19,153 nucleotides of DNA from Firmicutes bacterium UBA4881 (GTDB taxonomy: Bacteria > Bacillota > DTU065), in the NCBI GenBank assembly GCA_002399235.1, contig DHDH01000011.1, positions 1 through 19,153 of the forward strand, written 5' to 3'. The stretch's first letter is position 1, and the number at the start of each line of letters is the position of its first letter. The notes under the pieces were generated by a model. The model did no database searches and was not told the DNA's origin. It saw only the letters and a program-made list of their open reading frames with translations. The position numbers and the translations under genes were made by a program. Below are positions 15,599 to 19,153 of this stretch, piece after piece.

Positions 15599-16304
15599 TG
15601 AAGAACAAAAACTCTTCCTCAACATTATAAAAAAATATAAACCCCAATATTCAGCAGAGCAATTAAATGCTCTGCTGAAATACGCTTTATTAGTAATTAC
15701 GGAAAATGAAAAGATAAATCTTACTGCAATTATTGATCCAGAAGAGTTTGCTATTAAACATGTAATTGATAGCCTTATAGCACTTGATTATATAGAGGGA
15801 AATAATGTAATTGATGTCGGTACTGGTGCTGGCATGCCTGGTTTTATCTGGGCTATAGCGAAACAAGAACCTGATTATGTGTTATTAGATTCATTAGCAA
15901 AGCGTGTAGCATTCTTAGAAAGAACAAAAATATCTCTAGGTTTAAAAGGTGTTTTACCACTCCACGCTCGAGCTGAAGATGCCGCTCAAGAACCCTTACA
16001 CAGAGAAAAGTATTCTATAGCTACAGCAAGAGCAGTTGCTAACTTAGCAGTTTTGTCCGAATACTGTTTACCGTTTGTTAAAATAGGTGGTTATTTTATT
16101 GCTCTAAAAGGACCGGATGTTGAGGAAGAAATAAAGCAATGCAAAAATGCTCTAAAAATTCTAGGTGGAAAAATAGAGGATGTAATAAAATACCAACTTC
16201 CGCAAGAAATGGGTAGCAGATCCTTGGTTTTGATCAAGAAGATCGTAAAAACACCTAAAAAATATCCTCGCAAAGCAGGAACTCCTACAAAAGCACCTCT
16301 TTAA
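15588..16304 (+). CDS. rsmG: 16S rRNA (guanine-N7) methyltransferase RsmG
   Basis: This SAM-dependent enzyme methylates N7 of G527 (E. coli numbering) in 16S rRNA. The ATG at 15588 is inside mnmG and follows GGAAGAGG, which suggests translational coupling. The 238-residue protein has the SAM-binding loop VIDVGTGAGMPG (74-85), the ARAVANL motif and the ALKGP segment typical of the family. The C-terminal tail is lysine-rich. A perfect 11-bp inverted repeat occurs within its early codons (15650-15679). It is followed after 66 nt by parA, the common rsmG-parA-parB order. Confidence 0.96.
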   Translation: MWTDEEQKLFLNIIKKYKPQYSAEQLNALLKYALLVITENEKINLTAIIDPEEFAIKHVIDSLIALDYIEGNNVIDVGTGAGMPGFIWAIAKQEPDYVLLDSLAKRVAFLERTKISLGLKGVLPLHARAEDAAQEPLHREKYSIATARAVANLAVLSEYCLPFVKIGGYFIALKGPDVEEEIKQCKNALKILGGKIEDVIKYQLPQEMGSRSLVLIKKIVKTPKKYPRKAGTPTKAPL

Positions 16305-16370
16305 TAAATACTTAAGCAGGATGCTTGATCTTTGTAGAGAAATTATGTTTTAGAGAAGGGAGGCGAGGTA

Positions 16371-17650
16371 ATGGGAAAAATTGTTGCCGTCGTTAACCAA
16401 AAAGGCGGCGTAGGCGTGCGCCGGGCTAAGTTCAGATGAACAATGTGGTATACCACTGCTGATTAAATTCAGTAAGGCTGACTAGACACTTAATGTGTGG
16501 CCATACACATTGGGTGAAGCTCTAGGAACAAGGCAAACTAGGTTTGTCGAGCCTGAGTCAGACTACGACTACGAATAGGAAGCTGTGTAAAACTCAGTTA
16601 GCGCCTAAAATGTCGTCTAAACGGCAAGGGATGGCCTACTCCCTCAAGTTGTTCCCCTACATATGGGAAAAGACGGCCTGGGTATAGCAGCAGTCTAAAG
16701 TCTGGCGTAGTGTGCATCTGGAAACCCGGGAACCAAGATCTTCTGCTTTAAGCTAGGCCATGGCTGGCTAATTTGAAGATCAAGGGGCGGAGCACCTGTA
16801 GTAGTCTGAGATAGGGAAAACCTATTACGTGGCGAAGGGGTGCAGGGGTGGAACACCCTGGAGAGCCGTGTGAAGTGAAAGCTTCATGCACGGTTCGGGG
16901 AGAGGGCGATGAGCTCTACTCCACAAGAGTACAACGACGATTAATTTGGCGGCAGCATTATCGGAAAATGGTAAAAAAGTATTAGTTGTTGATTGCGATC
17001 CTCAAGGCAATACAACAACAGGTTTTGGCATTGACAAAAATCAACTAGATAATTGTGTTTACAACGTTTTAATCGAAAGTGTTCCTTTAACATCGATTAT
17101 TAGAGAAGCAAATGGAGTTTTTGTTGCTCCTGCAACGATTAATCTCGCAGGAGCGGAAATCGAGTTAGTGTCCTTGATATCACGAGAATATCGCCTTAAA
17201 AAAGCTTTAGAACCTCTAGTGGGAAATTATGACTTTATTCTCATCGACTGCCCTCCTTCGTTGGGATTGCTAACTATTAATGCTTTAACAGCAGCTAATG
17301 GAATATTGATCCCAATTCAATGTGAATATTATGCGTTAGAAGGATTAAGCCAACTAGTAACAACTATTCAACTGGTTAAAAACAATTTAAATCCTCAATT
17401 AAACATAGAAGGCGTTTTACTAACAATGCATGATCCTCGCACCAATCTATCTAATCAGGTAGTTGATGAAGTAAAAAAATACTTCCCTGGACAAATATTT
17501 GATTCAATGATTCCTAGAAATGTAAGGATTAGTGAAGCACCAAGTTTTGGGCTTCCAGTTCTACAATATGCGCCAGATTCTAAAGGAGCTATCGCATATC
17601 GGGCACTTGCTCAGGAGGTTTTGCAAAATGAGCAGACAAGCTCTAGGTAA
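16371..17650 (+). CDS. parA: Chromosome-partition ATPase ParA/Soj, split by a group II intron
   Basis: ParA is the deviant Walker ATPase that works with ParB-parS in segregating origins and regulating DnaA. Coding is join(16371-16415, 16925-17650). Exon 1 starts at ATG 16371, 7 nt after GGGAGG, and gives 15 residues ending KGGVG. Exon 2 starts KSTTTINLAAAL. Joined, they give 256 residues, the normal Soj length. The signature lysine K11 lies in exon 1 and the P-loop lysine K16 in exon 2. VVDCDPQGN and FILIDCPPSLG (Walker B) follow. The junction is in phase 0. Unspliced, the frame reads seven intron codons and stops at TGA (22 residues). The parA end overlaps parB by 23 nt. No other damage is seen, so I read it as a working gene, not a pseudogene. 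Confidence 0.93.
16410..16415 (+). other. IBS1 of the parA group II intron
   Basis: GTAGGC, the last six bases of parA exon 1, encodes the V-G of the P-loop and is perfectly complementary to the intron EBS1 at 16634-16639. It fixes the 5' splice site independently of the protein-level argument. Confidence 0.85.
16863..16896 (+). ncRNA. Group II intron domain V
   Basis: This is a 34-nt hairpin with the usual form. An eight-pair lower stem GAGCCGTG (16863-16870) / CACGGTTC (16889-16896) contains the AGC catalytic triad. A two-nucleotide bulge TG (16887-16888) and a six-pair upper stem follow. The loop is a GAAA tetraloop (16877-16880). This is the most conserved part of group II introns and binds the catalytic metals. 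All hallmark positions are intact. Confidence 0.95.
16897..16924 (+). ncRNA. Group II intron domain VI with branch-point adenosine
   Basis: The basal stem GGAG (16899-16902) pairs with CTCC (16919-16922). The opposite strand leaves A16918 unpaired between this stem and a second one (AG at 16903-16904 with CT at 16916-16917). A16918 is the seventh base from the 3' end, the usual place for the branch point. The intron ends in AC, fitting the AY rule. Confidence 0.88.
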
Positions 17651-18467
17651 AGGGTTAGGAGCTTTGTTACCTACGTCAGATACCGATACTGTAAAAAAAA
17701 TACCCCTGGATCAAATCATTGCTAATCCCTATCAACCAAGACAAAACTTTGATGTTGATGCATTAAACGAATTAGCTGAATCGATAAAAGTACATGGAGT
17801 TTTACAACCAATCTTGTTAAGAAAAGCCAGTAATGGATATGAGTTAGTTGCTGGTGAAAGACGCTGGAGAGCAGCAAAGATTGCTGGATTATCTGAAATC
17901 CCTGCTTTAATTAAAGAGCTGGATGATTTGGGTATGAGTCAAATGGCTTTAATAGAAAACCTACAAAGAGACGATCTAAACGCTATTGAAGAAGCGCAAG
18001 CTTACCAAAATCTATTAGAAAAATTTGCTATGACCCAAGAAGAAATAGCTAATGCGGTAGGGAAAAGTCGGGTAGCAGTTACTAATACACTTAGATTACT
18101 AAAACTATCTGCTTATGTAAGGGAAAATGTTTCACGTGAAACATTAACGCCAGGACATGCTAGAGCGCTCTTAGCTTTAAACGACGAAAAAATGCAGAAT
18201 GATATTTGCAAAAATATAATAACTGAAGGTTGGAGCGTCAGGCAAACAGAAGAATATATACGTAAGTTAGTTGAAGGAACTACTCCCAAGAAAGAAAGAC
18301 AAAAAAAGAAAAATATATTTTTGGATGATCTATCTAACAAGATTGGTGAACAATTAGGCACAAGAGTTGTTATTAAACCTGGTAAGAAAATCAGTAAGAT
18401 CGAAATTGAATATTACGATGATGATGATTTGGAACGGATAATTAACTTTCTCGGTATTGAAGAATAA
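17628..18467 (+). CDS. parB: Chromosome-partition protein ParB/Spo0J
   Basis: ParB is a CTP-dependent DNA clamp that loads at parS, spreads, and stimulates ParA. The start is ATG 17628 (MSRQALGKGLGALLP, 279 residues), after AGGAGG and inside the parA 3' end (23-nt overlap). A longer frame to 17532 is rejected. The N-terminal ParA-activating peptide GKGLGALL is present, then GERRWRA (76-82) and ENLQRDDLNAIEEA (110-123) of the CTP-binding part. A helix-turn-helix (about 124-150, TQEEIANAVGKSRVAVTN) binds parS. A dimerisation domain forms the C-terminus. A parS site lies in its own coding sequence. Confidence 0.97.
   Translation: MSRQALGKGLGALLPTSDTDTVKKIPLDQIIANPYQPRQNFDVDALNELAESIKVHGVLQPILLRKASNGYELVAGERRWRAAKIAGLSEIPALIKELDDLGMSQMALIENLQRDDLNAIEEAQAYQNLLEKFAMTQEEIANAVGKSRVAVTNTLRLLKLSAYVRENVSRETLTPGHARALLALNDEKMQNDICKNIITEGWSVRQTEEYIRKLVEGTTPKKERQKKKNIFLDDLSNKIGEQLGTRVVIKPGKKISKIEIEYYDDDDLERIINFLGIEE
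18128..18143. other. parS site inside parB
   Basis: TGTTTCACGTGAAACA is a perfect 16-bp palindrome that matches the bacterial parS consensus TGTTNCACGTGAAACA. It encodes part of the NVSRETL stretch of ParB. A parS inside the parB gene is also known in B. subtilis. Confidence 0.97.
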
Positions 18468-18473
18468 TAAAGG

Positions 18474-18505
18474 TAGCCTGTGCGAGAAGCACAGGCTATT
18501 ATTTT
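18474..18505 (+). terminator. Intrinsic terminator after parB
   Basis: TAGCCTGTGC (18474-18483) and GCACAGGCTA (18489-18498) form a perfect 10-bp stem with a GAGAA loop. TTATTTTA follows. It lies 6 nt after the parB stop and closes the mnmE-to-parB series. Confidence 0.9.
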
Positions 18506-18720
18506 AGTTCGACTAGTATAAGAGTCAAACTAATGAAAGTAGTAAAACGTTACGACTTTCGATAACTAGTTATATATAACATAGGTAGTTAATGTTTTTA
18601 CTTATTAGAGGTAAAAATACAAGGGGTATAACAATTACTTTCAGACAAAGTTCTTAATAATGCTTATTAATATGTATTGGTTTGCATATGATTGAATTGA
18701 CTGTTTATAGTTCCGTACAT

Positions 18721-18801
18721 TTTTGTATAGATTATCTCCCTGGAATTAATTAAAGGTAATTCTAGGGGAGTAAAAGGGAACTCCATAAAATCTATACAAA
18801 A
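18721..18801. repeat. Nested inverted-repeat element
   Basis: Perfect 13-bp outer arms TTTTGTATAGATT (18721-18733) and AATCTATACAAAA (18789-18801) enclose a second stem of 11 pairs (18738-18748 with 18757-18767, one wobble) with an 8-nt loop. The region is non-coding. It could be a structured RNA leader, a very small inverted-repeat element or a protein-binding site; the sequence does not decide. Confidence 0.6.
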
Positions 18802-18883
18802 TAGCTAAAAGATAGTAATTAACTTTTGCCAAGAGGGTTTAAAAATAGCTAATTAATTTTCCGGTAAATAATAGAACTCTTAT

Positions 18884-18913
18884 CGAAGAGAGAAAGTATA
18901 TTTACGAAGAGAG
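18884..18913 (+). repeat. Direct repeat CGAAGAGAG, 21-bp spacing
   Basis: CGAAGAGAG occurs at 18884-18892 and 18905-18913. The 21-bp spacing, two helical turns, would place two bound proteins on the same DNA face. Function is unknown and chance in A/G-rich sequence is possible. Confidence 0.35.
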
Positions 18914-18988
18914 TAGAGCATTGATTATTTAGCGAGTTAAATGTAGCAATTGTAAGCTAGTTTAATTTTCAGGGATATTGCTTTTAAG

Positions 18989-19014
18989 GCAAATGTTTCA
19001 CGTGAAACATTTGC
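18989..19014. other. Second parS site, extended palindrome
   Basis: The same 16-bp TGTTTCACGTGAAACA occurs at 18994-19009. Here it is embedded in a perfect 26-bp palindrome (18989-19014) because GCAAA and TTTGC flank it symmetrically. It lies in non-coding DNA about 9.4 kb from the upstream oriC boxes and 866 bp from the parS in parB. Confidence 0.96.
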
Positions 19015-19153
19015 AATAGGAAAGCAAGTGTTCGATGAATGGAGCAAGATATAATTGGTCAATTTCTCAAAAGCAAGTAAAAAATATAGAAATCTTTTGT
19101 TTAGGGATATAGCTTTGGGACATGATGGGAGGTAGTGTCAAGAATCTTGTGTA

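Larger units (their letters stand above)
16416..16924 (+). mobile_element. ORF-less group II intron in parA
   Basis: A 509-nt group II intron starts GTGCGCC and ends in AC. Domain I holds an EBS1 hairpin: stem AGGGA (16627-16631) with TCCCT (16640-16644) and loop bases GCCTAC (16634-16639), exactly complementary to IBS1 GTAGGC, the last six bases of exon 1. A tentative EBS2 CGCCT (16602-16606) pairs with AGGCG (16403-16407). Domain II has the stem GATCTTC/GAAGATC (16737-16743 with 16775-16781). A domain III hairpin is at 16811-16825. Domain IV is only a short hairpin (16843-16860), so no reverse transcriptase/maturase is encoded. Domains V and VI are canonical. It is visibly more G+C-rich than the host gene. 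Splicing in the cell probably needs a maturase acting in trans. The structure looks IIB-like, but the class is not certain. Confidence 0.95.
18507..19153. other. Gene-free right end containing parS and inverted repeats
   Basis: No gene can be supported over about 650 nt. The stretch holds a palindrome GTTATATATAAC (18569-18580), an inverted repeat TTTTTAC/GTAAAAA (18595-18617), the 81-nt nested inverted-repeat element (18721-18801), two CGAAGAGAG copies 21 bp apart (18884, 18905) and a second parS (18994). The last 25 bases contain GGGAGG followed by possible GTG or TTG starts, but too little sequence remains to call the next gene. Confidence 0.5.

Noticed and set aside
16371..16924. parA as a pseudogene broken by frameshift or random insertion
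   Set aside because: The inserted segment has group II intron ends, an intact domain V and VI and a perfect EBS1-IBS1 match, and its exact removal restores a full-length ParA.
16416..16924. Group I intron, IStron or an insertion sequence
   Set aside because: There is no transposase frame, no terminal inverted repeats and no target duplication. Domain V and the GTGCG start are specific to group II introns.
16946..17650. parA read as a shortened 234-residue gene starting at TTG 16946
   Set aside because: This reading lacks the P-loop. The upstream bases 16925-16945 continue the frame as KSTTTIN, and exon 1 supplies the missing start, so it is the 3' exon of a split gene.
19120..19153. Start of a further gene after GGGAGG at the right edge
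   Set aside because: Only about ten codons remain and several starts are possible, so no gene can be supported.

Overview
The window is the replication-origin region of a low-G+C Bacillota chromosome, most likely a member of the Clostridia. The evidence is the gene order gyrA-gyrB-remB-recF-yaaA-dnaN-dnaA / oriC / rpmH-rnpA-yidD-yidC-jag-mnmE-mnmG-rsmG-parA-parB. A remB (DUF370) gene lies between recF and gyrB, no noc gene lies next to rsmG, and RBSs are AGGAGG-like with several TTG and GTG starts. Genus cannot be fixed from the sequence.

Layout. Positions 217-9191 are read leftward: dnaA, dnaN, an S4-domain gene, recF, remB, gyrB, gyrA, ending in an intrinsic terminator at 171-203. The origin is split by dnaA as in Bacillus subtilis. 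One DnaA-box cluster lies upstream of dnaA (9308-9584). A second lies between dnaA and dnaN (7656-7838) and ends in a GC spacer, a DnaA-trio-like stretch and a 26-bp pure A/T tract, which is the likely unwinding site. From about 10.1 kb everything is read rightward: ribosomal protein L34, RNase P protein, YidD, YidC, Jag (terminator), then MnmE, MnmG, RsmG, ParA and ParB (terminator). All genes point away from the origin. Two perfect 16-bp parS sites lie at 18128 (inside parB) and 18994 (in the gene-free right end).

The outstanding feature is in parA (soj). Its codons 15 and 16, the G|K of the deviant Walker A motif KGGVGKST, are separated by a 509-nt group II intron (16416-16924) with no reading frame of its own. 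The intron has the GTGCG 5' end, an EBS1 hairpin loop (16634-16639) fully complementary to the last six bases of exon 1, a canonical 34-nt domain V with AGC triad, GAAA loop and 2-nt bulge, and a domain VI with a bulged A seven nucleotides from an AC 3' end. Precise removal restores an uninterrupted 256-residue ParA; without removal translation stops after 22 residues. Production of a working chromosome-partition ATPase therefore appears to depend on RNA splicing, presumably helped by a maturase encoded elsewhere.

The housekeeping genes otherwise look intact. Secondary points are a long inverted repeat in front of yaaA, an 81-nt nested inverted-repeat element at 18721-18801, a gene-free stretch at 9585-10091 with a terminator-like hairpin, and hairpins around rpmH.
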